A stretch of DNA of 64,000 nt from Stomoxys calcitrans (taxonomy: Eukaryota; Arthropoda; Insecta; Diptera; Muscidae): positions 127,443,494-127,507,493 of the forward strand of contig NC_081552.1 in the NCBI RefSeq assembly GCF_963082655.1. Direction: 5' to 3'. The notes below the pieces were generated by a model. That model was given only the letters and a program-made list of their open reading frames with translations, searched no databases and was not told the DNA's origin. Below are positions 11,560 to 23,675 of the stretch, piece after piece (the stretch's first letter is position 1; each line of letters opens with the position of its first letter). Both the position numbers and the translations under genes were made by a program.

Positions 11560-12577
11560 TTAAGTCACTCAAGGATAGCTGCGGTAGTGTTATCCATTAC
11601 GCGGTTGAGGATCTGCGTCTGTTGCCAGTGGAGCGGCAGATCTAGAGCCCTGGAGTAGGCTTAGAATGGACTCCAAAGACCCAAGAGCTGCGGTGATGGT
11701 ATCAGGCGGTAGCATGATGTCTGCTGCTGAGACCTCGACTGGGGGAGCGATTGCGCCAGGCTCCACTAGCAGACAGATGACTGGCGTAGAAACCAGGTTC
11801 GAGTCTTAAGGACAAGGCCGAACCTATTTCATCTTCTGTAATTTGGCTAGGTCTTCGGCCTTCTCTGGTATACCAATACGCTTTTTAGGTTATGTTAGGT
11901 TGAAAAGAGGGTGCAGATATTAATCTGACCCATGCCACTATAGGCATACACCTAAGCCAGTAATCGGCTTGTTGTGCGCTCTAAAAACAAAAAAGTAACC
12001 TCGAAAAAGAAAATCCTTAATTGTTTTCCCTGCCACGCCCCTAAGTTGGTTCATGTCTGGTATTGTGTCCCCTCCTAATACGCTTTTTAAGAGGTTGATT
12101 TATTGAGAGGCTTGGTGCAAATGATCCTAATGCTCTCACCGATAAGAAGAGAGATTCCATAAAATGGGGACGGGGATTCGCTGAACGGCCTACACCAAAG
12201 GCTACACGGCTTGATTCGGAAATGACGCAGCAGTCAGCGAAAAGGCTGCGGTCACCTGGAGGGCATCCAATGCCCAAAGATCTAAGGCGAATAATACTAA
12301 TATGGGCTCAAGGATATTTGCTTATGTCGCTAAGGACAACTTGCTGATGGTAGTTTCGACAAGGGCGAAGAACGGGGCAGCATACCTAGAGCGATTGGAG
12401 TGGTCAATGGACTGTCATCAGTATACTCCGATGTACTTGCGGATTTACGTGGGCTTCCTTCAGTCTGCTACGATACAGGTTGGTACCGGGGCCAAAACAA
12501 ACTAATTGCCTTCGGTAGTAGCGCCCCAAAGAAGAATAGACGAGATCTGGCAAGGCGTAGCACTGGATTTACTCACA
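11560..12577 (+). pseudogene. LINE ORF1 pseudogene, first part
   Basis: From about 11668 it reads MDSKD..., the same start as the ORF1 at 26105. The later part aligns with the minus-strand copy at 42331-43400, which decodes as RERLGANDLKILTD-like and WYRGQNKLIAF-like segments. Frameshifts and stops break it. A 5'-truncated LINE fragment sits inside it at 11888-12076, and a HINE (12578-13450) interrupts it. The product would be the RNA-binding gag-like protein of a non-LTR element. I do not recognise the exact family. Confidence 0.6.
11888..12076 (-). mobile_element. 5'-truncated LINE insert with 13-bp target duplication
   Basis: On the minus strand it encodes the tail of a LINE ORF2 (the segment before GKQLRIF) and its 3' UTR, ending near CCTAACATAACC. 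It is homologous to 29571-29715 and 62130-62190/63177-63300. It is flanked by the perfect direct repeat AATACGCTTTTTA at 11875-11887 and 12077-12089. A 13-bp duplication and severe 5' truncation are the signature of target-primed reverse transcription. Confidence 0.75.
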
Positions 12578-13450
12578 AACAAGTAAAAGCGTGCTAAGTT
12601 CGGCCGGGCCGAATCTTATATACCCTCCACCATGGATCGCATTCATCGAGCTCCTTCCACGGTAATTCTTTTAAGGCAAATAAAGAAAAAAAGAAAAGAA
12701 TTGTTATGTTATTCGAATAATATCAAGTTATAGTTCATTTCCGACCATATTGGAGACCAAGGTAGAAGTCATTGTGTAAAATTTCAGCCAACTCTAGTAG
12801 GAATTGCGCACTTTTGGGGGCTGAAGAAGTAAAATAGGGAGATCGGTTTATAGGGGAGCTGTATTAGGATATAAACTGATTCATGCCATATTCGACACGT
12901 ATGTTAAAGGTCATGTCAGAAGCCGTTGTACAAAATTTCAGCCAAATCGGATAATACTTGCAAGACCCCAGATCGGTTTATATGGCAGCTATATCATGTA
13001 ATGGACCGATTTGAACTGTTCTTAGCACAGTTGTTGAAAGTCATGGCAAACCATATCATTTCAACCGTACTCAGCACAGTTGTTGAAAGTCATAATAAAC
13101 TACCTCATGCAAACTTTCAGCCAAATCGGATAAGAATTGTGCCCTCTAGCGGCTCAAGAAGTCAAGATCCCACATCGGTTTATATGGCAGCTATATCAAA
13201 ACGTGGACCGATATAGCCCATTTACAATCCCAACCGACCTACACTAATAGGAAGTATTTGTGCAAAAATTTCAAGCAGCTAGATTTACTCCTTCGAAAGT
13301 TAGCGTGCTTTCGATAGACAGACGGACGGGCATGGCTAGTTTGACTTAAAATGTCATGAAGATTAAGAATATATATACTTTATGGGGTCTTAGACGGATA
13401 TTTCGAGGAGTTACAAACAGAATGACGAAATTAGTTTACCCCCACCCCCA
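12578..13450 (-). mobile_element. HINE element, subfamily A1, inserted in LINE ORF1
   Basis: The hairpin terminus begins at AACAAGTAAAAGCGTGCTAAG, and it carries three to four 150-bp units and the GACAGACGGACGG tract near 13320. The TATACCC end is lost, stopping at 'ttagtttacccccaccccca'. Comparison with the uninterrupted ORF1 copy at 42331-43400 shows the LINE flanks resume correctly at 13458 but about 20 bp of target are missing. Confidence 0.7.
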
Positions 13451-14040
13451 TTACAATGGCATATGCTTGGATACCAAAGATTCCCTCAAATCCAGAATCC
13501 ACACTTGGGAGACTGTAATCTCAATCTATCAACCACCGACTGGAAGATTGGTAGATTGGATGTGGCAGATGCCGACCGGAGACATGCAGTATTCGTACTA
13601 AACTCCGGCCGCATCGCAGACCTTAACAAGTCTAATGGAGGGTTGTCCTATGGGTTCAACAAGTTGAAACTGATGGTCTATAGAAGCGGTGGGGTTGGGG
13701 AATCAGGAGATGACTCAGCAGTTGTTGCTGTATGCTTGTCTGAAGAACTATCGAACACATCTCTAAAGTCTGAAGGATTGCAGGAGACTGAAAATCCCCC
13801 TGCCATGATCAAGACAGGAGGGGATGGCATCAAAAAGGGACTCGACAAGCCCTGTACGGGTGGGTCATCCGTTTGAACTGGGCTCCAAGGTGTGCGACAG
13901 TGGGGAAGGACGGAATTCAAAAAGTACTTCGACAGCAGCAGCTAGTGAAGCATCTATGGAGGAATCGTCCTCACTGCAAGCGTCAAGTGTCATGAGGAAG
14001 AGTGGTTCCACTGCTTTCTAACCTGCCTCTGGATGTGTAC
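13451..14040 (+). pseudogene. LINE ORF1 pseudogene, second part
   Basis: This continues the ORF1 copy interrupted at 12578; its first 150 bp align with the reverse complement of 42340-42500. The 3' half is rich in Ser, Gly and Glu. At 13463-13876 a frame stays open for 137 codons, and a second frame at 13824-14021 (MEESSSLQASS) overlaps its end, suggesting a single frameshift. Confidence 0.55.
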
Positions 14041-14089
14041 TAAAGCTCATCATGACAATATGTAACGAATCTTGTGAGAATTAACTCCT

Positions 14090-15146
14090 GTCGGAATCAG
14101 AAGGGGGCGGACCCTCCCCCTTACCCTAATTTTCAGAAACACCAGATCTCGGAGATGGGTGGTGCGATTTGCGAAATTTTGTGAGCTCTCATATAAAACC
14201 CCAAAAATAAAAATTTGGTATACAAATTTCGGATGGGGTACCTAGGGGGGCTGCCCCACCCTAAAACCTACCAAACATATATTTAGAACAATTACGACAA
14301 TATGGGACTCAAATGAAAGGTATTTAGGACAAGAAAACGGATATGATATCCAATAGTCGGATCAGGTGCTAGAGGGACCACCTCAAGCCCCAAAACACCC
14401 CTAAGTCGAACATATTTACCGACCATGGCAATATAGGACTCAAATGAAATGTATTTGCAAGTAAAATACGAATCTGATATCCAAATGTGGGATCACGTTT
14501 CTGGGGGTCCACACCTTTCCCAAAACACCCCCGAAACAGGACTTATTTACTGACCATGGCAATATGGGGCTTAAAAAAAGGTATTTGAATGTAGAATACG
14601 AATCTGATATTCAAATATGGGACCAAGTATTTGGGTGGCCGCCTCCACTAAAAACATCTCCGAAAGAGGACAAATTTACGACCATAGCAATCAAATGAAA
14701 GGTCTTTGGGAGTAAAGCACGAATCTGATATCAATATTCGGGAAAAGTGTATATGGGGCCACCACACCCCCACAACACGACCCAAATAGGAAATATTTGC
14801 TGACTATTGCAATATGGGGCTCAAATAAGAGGGTTTTTAAAGTGGAACACGAATCCAATATATATTTTCAAGGCCAACTCACTGAGTGGCTGCCCATCCC
14901 CAAAACACCCCCCAAGCCGGTCATGATTGGCGACTATAGAAATATGGGGCTCAAATTAAAGGTATTTGGGAGTAAACCATGTATTTGATATCAACATTAG
15001 GGTCCAACTGTCTCGGGGAAGTCCCACCACCATTGCTGACTTTTGCAATAAGGAGTTTAAATGAGATTAGTAAACGAATTTGATATCCAATTTTGAGGCC
15101 AATGGCAATATGGGGTTCAAATAAATGATATCATTTACGTACGCTG
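14090..15146 (+). mobile_element. Family B repeat, part 1
   Basis: It opens near 'ggcggaccctcccccttaccc', with units carrying 'ctcaaatgaaaggtattt' at about 14310, 14440 and 14690 and later. It is interrupted by a mariner foldback element at 15147 and continues to the CTAG end at 16226. Confidence 0.55.
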
Positions 15147-15416
15147 GTACGCTGTACGCTGGTGGAATCATTGGACCGTATTTTTTCAAAGATGCTGTTG
15201 GACGCAACGTTACGGTGAATGAACACATTTCGAACCGAACACTGATTTTGGTAATAAAATTCAATGATTTGCAAACGTTGCTCGTTAGTAAGTCTATTCA
15301 TGATGAAATGTCAAAGCATACTGAGCATCTTTCTCTTTGACACCATGTCTGAAATCCCACGTGATCTGTCAAATACTAATGCATGAAAATCCTAACCTCA
15401 AAAAAATCACCCTTTA
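15147..15416 (+). mobile_element. Mariner foldback derivative, right part
   Basis: It starts inside the transposase core (GGIIGPYFFKDAVGRNVTVN) and carries the same core-to-inverted-HTH junction as the copy at 4069-4590. It runs to an intact terminus CACCCTTTA at 15410-15416. It interrupts family B: the uninterrupted counterpart is 3100-3140. Confidence 0.75.
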
Positions 15417-16226
15417 TCATTTATATAGATATATGAGAATAGAGCACGTTGCTGATATATTTTTCGGGCTTAGTGTTTGGGGACCACCCCAATCGCCAAA
15501 ACACCCCTAAATCGGGAAAATTTACCCACCATGTCAATGTGGAGCTTAAATGAAAGGTATTGGGGGTTGAGCAAGAATTGATACCCATTTTCGTAAGAAT
15601 TGATACAAAAATACCCTACAAACAGCATTTTTTAGTGACCATCGCAATATTGGGTTCAAATAAAGGTATTTGGGAGTAGAATACGAATTTAATATCCAAA
15701 TGTAGGACCATGTATTTAGGGCATCACTCTTTCTCAAAACACCCCCAAAGGGAAATAATTTGTTTACCATGCCAATATGTGATTCAATGAAAGGTATTTG
15801 AGATTAGAAAACAAATTTGATAACCTATTTTGGGGCCATGTGTTTGGGGGACGCCTCATCCTGTACTCCTCTTAAGCAATGGCAATATGGGGTTTAAATA
15901 AAAATACTAATATTTGAGAAAAGAGCACGCGGACCACCTCACCCCCGAAAACACTATTAAATCAGACATCATAAGAATATCGGGCTGACATGAAGTATTT
16001 TAAGAATGGAGTACACCTTATATCTAAAGTTAAATTCGTAGACCAATAAAGATCATGTGGGATTCAGATAAAGGCACTTATATTGTTAAACTGTTAGTCC
16101 AGCGATATTCTATTTTCGTAGCATGGTATTTCACTAAAAGCTCTTTAATTGTCGAAAATAAATATTCCAAAGACACTTTTGTTCCATCTAAAGTAAAAGA
16201 AGGCGGAGCGGGCCCGGGTCAACTAG
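15417..16226 (+). mobile_element. Family B repeat, part 2, with CTAG end
   Basis: It resumes at 'gagaatagagcacgttgctgatat', matching 3123-3150. The last 230 bp parallel 3240-3459 closely ('cactaaaagctctttaattgtcgaaaataaatattcc'), and it ends GGGCCCGGGTCAACTAG then T. Confidence 0.55.
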
Positions 16227-16227
16227 T

Positions 16228-17420
16228 ATATTATAATTTGCAATCTGGCGATTTGTAAAGTAGAGGATAAACCGGCCGTTATTACCAGCAGCAGGCAAGA
16301 GGTACTCGATATTACCTTTGTAACGGAAGATATAAGCGCAAGAATATAGAATATAGAATACGAGAGGGAAGTGTGCGATGACCACAGCTTCTCTGATCAT
16401 CAGTATATTAATTTCTGCCTTGAAAAAAATACTAATATTGCAGAAGTGGTCGCTAGGCTAAACAGAAGAAAGGGGGATTAAGATAGATTTCGGCACACAT
16501 TCTACACAACTATCCCTTCTAGACTAGAAAAGAAGTGGAAACTGGGGAGGACATAGACATAATAGTTTAGCTGATTACAAAGGCCCTGAATGACTCGTTT
16601 GTGTCAGCATGTCCTAGTGCCAAGCCTAGGGGCAAACAGCGATCGCAAATGGTGAACGCCACAACTGGTTGGTCTAAAGAAGAACTGCTCAATACTCTTC
16701 AACAGGGCGAAAGTCACAAAAGCAGCACACGATTGGGACAGCTATAAGGCTGAGCAAAGAAAATATAAGCGCGAGCTGAGAAAGGCTCAAAACAAATCCT
16801 GGAATTCTGCAGATCCGTGGAGGATACTTTTGAGACCTCTATGCTAAGGAAGATTCTGTGCTCGAAACCTATTACGGTTGGATGTATTCAGAAGTCAGAG
16901 AATACGCGGACAATGTCTAGTCAGGAAACATTACTTGTTGACAAACATTTTCCGGGAAGCGAAGAACGTGGTTCTAGACGACTTTGGCGCTGGTATGCAT
17001 TCGTCGGAGGTTATTGGGAAGATTGTGTCTGAGCCGAAAATCCTTTGGGTGATAAAAAGTTTCGACTCCTTTATGTCGCCAGGCTCAGATGATATATCAC
17101 CGGTTGAACTACAAGCTGTGTTCGACAGACTGGCTTCTTGGCTTAGAGCGATATACTCTGGTTGTATTAGCATGCCGTATATTTCTGTGGAATGGAGGGA
17201 TATAAAGGTAATTTTCAATCCAAAAGCAGGAAACCCGTTCCATAGCGAGAGATTTTCGTCCTATTAGTCTGTCGTCTTTCATGCTTAAGACTCTTAAGAG
17301 CTTGTTAAAAACATTTCTTAGGCCAAAGTTCCCTGGAGATTGTCTGTCTCTCAACAGCACGCATTAGTAAGGACAAGTCTACTGAAACAACCCTTCACGA
17401 CCTAGTGCGGTTACACCCAG
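16228..17420 (+). pseudogene. LINE ORF2 fragment: endonuclease end and RT start
   Basis: The first part reads LDITFVTEDISARI and then a SDHQYINF segment, the C-terminal end of an APE-type endonuclease. Further on come SFDSFMSPGSDDISPVELQ, WRDIKVIFNPKAGNP and a FSSY*SVVFHA stretch, which correspond to early RT motifs (in intact relatives, the YRPISL block). The RT catalytic region is missing and there are several stops and frameshifts. It is of the LOA/I/R1 kind by motif style; the clade is uncertain. Confidence 0.6.
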
Positions 17421-17566
17421 GCAAATTAGTCTGTTGATATCAGCAAACACTGTCTGTTGATATCATTAAAAATTTCAAACTTTAGAATTAATCCATACAA
17501 AATTTTTGAACTTCTAAACAACAGTTGAGGCATTGCTATATATTTACAACAAAAATTGCCAATTTT

Positions 17567-19120
17567 TATACCCACCACCGAAGGATGGGGGTTTATTCAT
17601 TTTGTCATTCCGTTTGCAACACATCGAAATATCCATTTCCGACCCTATAAAGTATATATATTCTTGATCAGTGTAAAAATCTAAGACGATCTAGACATGT
17701 CCGTCCGTCTGTCTGTTGAAATCACGCTACAGTCTTCAAAAATAGAGATATTGAGCTGAAATTTTGCACAGAGTCTTTTTTTGTCCATAAGCAGGTTAAG
17801 TTCGAAGATGAGCTATATCGGACTATATCTTGATATAGCCCCCATATAGACCGATACGCCGATTTAGGGTCTTAGGCCCATAAAAGCCACATTTATTATC
17901 CGATTTTGCTGAAATTTGGCACAGTGAGTTGTGTTAGGCCCTTCGACATTCTCCGTCAATTTGGCCTAGATCGGTCCAGATTTGGATATAGCTGCCATAT
18001 AGACCGATCCTCCAATTTAGGGTCTTAGGCCCATAAAAGCCACATTTCTTATCCGATTTTGCTGAAATACGGGACAGTGAGTAGTCTTAGGCCCTTCGAC
18101 ATCTTCCGTCAATATGGCTCACATCGGTTTAGATTTTGATATAGCTGCCATATAGACCGATCCTCCGATTTAGGGTCTTAGGCCCATAAAAGCCACATTT
18201 CTTATCCGATTTTGCTGAAATTCGGGACAGTGAGTTGTGTTAGGCCCTTCGACATCCACTGTCAGTTTGGCCCAGATCGGTTTAGATTTGGATATAGCTG
18301 CCATATAGACCGATCCTCCGATTTAGGGTCATAGGCCCATAAAATCCACATTTATTATCCGATTTTGCTGAAATTTGGGACAGTGAGTTGTGTTAGGCCC
18401 TTCGACATCTTTTGTCAATTTGGCTCAGATCGGTCCAGATTTGGATATAGCTTTCATATAGACCGATCCTCCTATTTAGGGACTAAAGCCCATAAAAGGC
18501 GCATTTATTGTCCGATGTCGCCGAAATTTGGGACATTGGGTTAGGTTCAACCTCTTGACATAGTTCCGCATTATGGCACATATCGGTCAAGATTTGGATA
18601 TAGCTGCCATATAGACCGATCTCTCGGTTTTAGGTTTTGGGGCCAGAAAAAGCGCGTTTATTGTCCGATGTCGCCACAATTTGGGACAGTGAGTTGTGTT
18701 GGGCCCTTCGACATCCTTTTTCAATTTCACTCAGGTCGATCAAGATTTGGATATAGCTGCCATATAGACCGATATCTCGATTTAAAGTCTTGGCCCCAAA
18801 AAAGACGCATTTATAATCCGATTTAACTGAAATTTGACACATTGACTTATGTTAGGCTTTTCGACATCCATACTGTATATGGTTAAGATCGGTTTATTTT
18901 TAGATATAGCTAAAAGGACCAACATTTTGTTATACATAATTGAACAATGAGTTGTACTTATTAGAATTTGGTCCAAATCGGATCATATTTCGATATAACT
19001 GCTATGGGACATAAGGCATGCAATTTTCGCTGGATTTTGATGAAAGGTGGTTTACATATATACCGAGGTGGTGGGTATCCAAAGTTCGGCCCGGCCGAAT
19101 TTAACGCCTTTTTACTTGTT
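17567..19120 (+). mobile_element. HINE element, subfamily A2, full length
   Basis: It runs from TATACCCACCACCGAAGGATGGGGG to the hairpin TTCGGCCCGGCCGAA and CTTTTTACTTGTT. Seven or so units repeat 'gatatagctgccatatagaccgatcctcc'. The sub-terminal motif next to the hairpin is GGTGGTGGGTATCC, the inverse of the motif at the other end, as in the A2 copy at 4995-6370. Confidence 0.75.
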
Positions 19121-19430
19121 TGTGTTAATTTTTTGTATAAAAGCATAAATATAATAGTAGTAGTTATTTTGTCTGCTGTTATTTTAATTCATTAAGAAAT
19201 AAGCAAATGTACATTGTATGCTTGCAAAATGGAAGATGATGGAATTTAAAAATTTCTGATATGCTAATGACCTTTTTAACCTTTTTTTAACTTTTGACCT
19301 TTTAAAACCGACAGGAAATGTTTGATGTTTCAGCAAAAAATTACTGCCGTCTTATTTTCAGCAGACTTTCTGCCCTAACAGCAAACTTTTTTCTGTTTTT
19401 ACTAACAAATTTCTCTGAGTGTAGGTGAAA
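19121..19430. other. No recognisable feature
   Basis: AT-rich sequence with no repeat match and no open frame worth listing. Confidence 0.5.
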
Positions 19431-20100
19431 GTTTCCCAGCCCTCTTAGAGAGGGAAAGCGAAAGGCATTGGAGTAGAGAATGCCAAAAGAATTTTGGGCT
19501 ATGTGTCTGGAGAGCAAAAGAACCCTAAACGAATATATAGGCCTAATGTGAGATTTAAATAAAACTCGTGAGCGAATTTGTAAATTTGTTTGTCCAGTAT
19601 AGACTCAAAAACGACTTAACCGATTTTGTGTCAAAGTATTTGGGGGCCGGCATTTTCCGAAAACTTCTAAAAACAGGCATACAAACCTGGCACAAATTTG
19701 GCGCCCCACCCCCAAAACACCCCACAAGCCGGACATATTTATCAATCTTGGCAATATGGGGCTAAAAAGAAAGGTATTTGAAAGTAGAACACGTTTTGGA
19801 TTGCAAACTCCAAGAGTCTGACAGCCCGTCCCACTCCCTTATTACCATGTTAGGTAAGAATGTCATGTTTGGGAGTGTGGCAGACACTCAGGCATTTGTT
19901 CCAAGAAGCGGATACGAATTCGTGTTCTGCTTCCGAATACCTTTCTTTTCGACCCTTTATTACCATTGTGAAAAAATTTCCAATTCGCGAATATCTTTTA
20001 GGGGTGGTGGCTTTTAGGGGAGGCTCCGTCGCCTTCCGATATCTAAAAATTATTTGGGCCTACTGCTCCTTCCAGAAAATTTTAGGTTTGTATGTTAGGT
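19430..20100 (+). mobile_element. Decayed family B fragment
   Basis: A 'gtttgtccagtatagactcaaaaacg' stretch near 19590 matches the left end of family B at about 6400. A unit with 'caatatggggctaaaaagaaaggtatttg' follows at 19750. The rest is too diverged to align by eye. Bases 20100-20400 hold nothing I recognise. Confidence 0.4.
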
Positions 20101-20403
20101 TCGTATTGCACTAAAAATTTATATCATCACTTGATCCATACATTGTCTTGATTGGTCGGTTAACCTATTTGGGTTGGCTTTAGGCGTTAGAGCACCGATC
20201 AGTTAATATAGGATTTGGAGTCTGGTTTAGGGGATTGTAATAAAGCGAATGGTAGCAATCTGTTCTCGGATACACATGCACACTTAATATATAGCATCTT
20301 GCATTATAGAAAGCCTAAAACATAACATTTTGTCAGACAATGAAAATGACACTAGTCATTCCACGACATCTCAGAATATGGCCAAATGAATGAGATGTAT
20401 TAC

Positions 20404-23100
20404 ATTTGTTGTAGTTGTTGTAGCAGTTTGTTGTGTTCTATCTTTCGTCTGCTTAATTCTGTTAAGTATCCAGATCCAGGAACTCTGCGACTACGATGAG
20501 GTGCATCCAGAGGGATCTGGGTCTGACTCGAGTGGGTCTGGCAGTTAAACAGGTGCCATGTATCGTGTGGTCTCTGGTCTCAATCGAGATACATCCTGCA
20601 TGTCGTCATCAATCCTTGCTCTGTAGGAGTTGAGGCTGCTGGTTCTGCCGGATCGTAATTCAGCCAAAACTTCTCTGGTTTGCCGAGGCAGGTCAATTTC
20701 TTCAGGTGCAATGGGAGGCGGACGTTCTCCAAGGACTACAATCAACCGGTAGCTATTTACCGTGTCTGCATGAATGTAGTCTAGATTCGCTTGATATACC
20801 GCTTGATCTAAAGGTTCTCTCTTGTAGCGCTGAACCTAACGCTCTAGATAATGTAGATCTTCCTTAAGGCTTCTGGAGGGGGATACCTATCCACAAGATG
20901 ATGATTTCGATGGTCTCTGCGATAACAGCCCAAAAGGTATTTCTTAGACAGCATGTAGTTATGCCTTCGCACGGGTAGGATCTTTGTCTCCAGATGGAGG
21001 TGGTCCACAAGAGAACTGACAAGATAGCTAGTCGCAGTTCGAATGGCGGCATTCTGTCAAATATGAATATAATTCCGCTGCGTGTCACAAAGCTGACGAG
21101 AGCATACTGGTACTGCATAACTTACCACAGACCGGCCAATTGCTTTGTACGTGCTCAAAAAAGTTTGTTTGCCTGCACCACAAGAGCTGCCGACAAGTCA
21201 CTTGAGGACCTTGTTTCTACTTTTTACCTTATCACAAATTGCTGTGGCATTTTGATAGTATGTGTAAGAGCAGTCGAATGTGAGGCTAAGTATTTTGGGA
21301 CACTTGTGCCGTAAACAGTGCCGGAGATATCACTCCGCCTTGGGAACTCCCTGCTTCACTCAACGGATCTTCGACTTCTTAAATTCCACAAATGGCTGGC
21401 GACCACACAGATAATTCGCGTTTCAGCGTTTCAGGCATGGCTGCCAGTGTCGAACGCCTTTGATAGGTCGAAAGCCATGAGGGCCGTCCTATCACATGGC
21501 CTTGGCTGATTAAAGCCATGGCAAATGTGTGCGGTGATGGCATTCAAAGCAGTTGTCGTGCTATGCAGACTTCGAATGCCAACAAGTCTCGAGCGTCTTG
21601 GCTACTGGTGAGAGAAGGGAGATCGGTCAGTACGATTACCCAAACTCGCGTCCTTTCCAGGCTTCAGTAACGCGATCACTCTGCCCATCTTCCAGACATC
21701 GGCAACTATAAGAGTGTTCAAAGACAGGTTGAGGACCGGTGTAAGGTACTCAACTCCAGGTAGATCCAGATTCTTCAACATCACTGTAAAGATTCTGTCG
21801 GTGCCCAACTTTTGGATGATTTGACGCCACGGATGACATTAGTAACTTCTCCCGCGGAAAATTGTGATGGCTGTCCATCGTCTCGGGGACCACGGATACA
21901 ACAAATGGCTCCTCTCCTAGCCCTGTCACTCTCTGGATGCCCAATAAATTGACGGTTGAACAACCTATCATCGCGTCTACCGGAGTTCGAGAGTGACTTT
22001 ACAGTAGACCACAGCATACCTAAACCGGTACCTAGGTTATATAGTTCCGCATATTCCACTTATGTTGTTTATTTCCAGATTTAGCTCGCTGATTCTGGGG
22101 TTAGTGGAGTCCATGTAACGAATCCCATCACGTTCATCTGCGAGTGCCACTGCCTACGCCGAGAAATTGGGCCGCACTTGATTTATTCGACAGGCTGGTA
22201 TGAAGCGAGCGGCTGCTGCGTGATGAGTGTATCAATCTGCTCTGCCAAAGCTATGTCCCGCTGGTCGTTACCTAGGGGAGAATGCGCATTAAAGTCTCCT
22301 AGAACCAGGCGAGTGTGACCAGACAGTATGCCTCTTATGTTGAGCTTGGCCATTGACTGGGTCACAACTACCAACCGGCAGTACCGGACTTGACGGCCAT
22401 CCCCATTCATTCCATCTTGGGGCCACTAGCGCTAGGCGCAAACACTGCACGGAATGGTATCCGTGCAGTGTAGACCCAACGAAGGCCAAACCCCCACCTC
22501 CATTCCTTAACGATTTTTATGTAGCACATTGTATCCGTGACAACTATGCAAGCTGTTTTGCTCTTGAATCGCTGCAACCAATATGTTCTTCCTACTCATA
22601 AAATCTACTATTTCGTCGATCTTGCCTCTCAAACCATTTTAATTCAATTGCAAAAAGATATCCCGGCAGTGGCCTGGTAATATTGGGACTGAGATGCTGC
22701 TGTTGTGTATTTTGCCGCATGGGAGAGATCAGGAGTTACATAGTCCGACGACGACGACGCTTGTGACCCACTGTTGTCTATGTTCGCATAGCACCTTGCA
22801 ACATATTCAGTATAACTATACTCCCGTTGTGAAGTGAGGCCAGAGTAAGATCGGAAATGTACCCACTCTATGCACCGATTACAATTCACCGACACCGACC
22901 AATGATGGAGGCGTTTCTGGCAAACCGGATAGAACCAAGTTCCGGACCAGAAGCTTGCGGATAAGGCACTCCGGGAGGAAGGACGATCACGTACATTGAG
23001 GCGGCAGCCCTTGCCGATGAAGATTCCATCGGATCAATCCGGTGAGCATAACCTGCTGCCATGCGATTGGATAATGCATGGTAATACATTTGTCTCTTTA
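20404..23100 (-). pseudogene. Jockey-type LINE, decayed, near full order
   Basis: Read on the minus strand from 23100 down, the pieces come in LINE order. A 5' segment comes first. Then there is an endonuclease piece with LVLGDFNAHSPLGN near 22300, and a linker at 21781-22059. An RT start (LTPVLNLSLNTLIVADVWK, then GRVIALLKPGK) is near 21700. The C-terminal piece LPRQTREVLAELRSG...LNSYRARID is near 20650. The 3' end at about 20404-20440 reads as CAA-rich repeats (plus strand TTGTTGTAGTTGTTGTAG). RT catalytic motifs are not readable; frames are broken throughout. The motif style is that of Jockey-clade elements common in flies. Confidence 0.65.
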
Positions 23101-23189
23101 ATTTGCTTCGTACATCCTACACCACCACTGTGCTACAGGGTATTACGACTTTGTGCAGTTGTTTGTGACACTAAGAAGGAGAAGAACTA

Positions 23190-23675
23190 GACCCATTGAA
23201 AAGTATACCGATCGACTTAGAATCACTTCCTGATTCAATTTAGCCTTGCTTGTCTGTCTGTCGAAATCGCTATAGCGTACGAACGAATAAAGATATCCGC
23301 TTATAATTTACCACCGATACTTTTTATCGATGTATACACCCCAAACTCATGCAAGATATTCTTGGAACCAAATAATATTTTGTATCCTCAACAACTAATT
23401 TAAATAAAAGTGCCGATTTGGAAACCATCCTTTTTTGAAATGAGTATTTTGGGTTATTTTTTTAAGGAAACTCATAAGAAAAATATTATTAAATTAAATT
23501 AATTAAATTATCTTTTTTTAATTTTTTCTTACACAGTTTTCAGTTTGGATGTCGTGTTCAGAAAATTTCACTTCTTTTTCTGACATTTATTCGAAACATA
23601 GGGGAAAACAGCAAATTTTTTTTGAAAACGCAAGCGCAAATTCAAGTTGAATCCTATCCGGCATATTTTTCATGC
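23190..23675. other. No recognisable feature, AT-rich
   Basis: Long A/T runs; no open frame and no match to window repeats. Confidence 0.5.

Noticed and set aside
20994..21314. 106-codon plus-strand frame
   Set aside because: Antisense to the Jockey-type LINE on the minus strand; no independent support.
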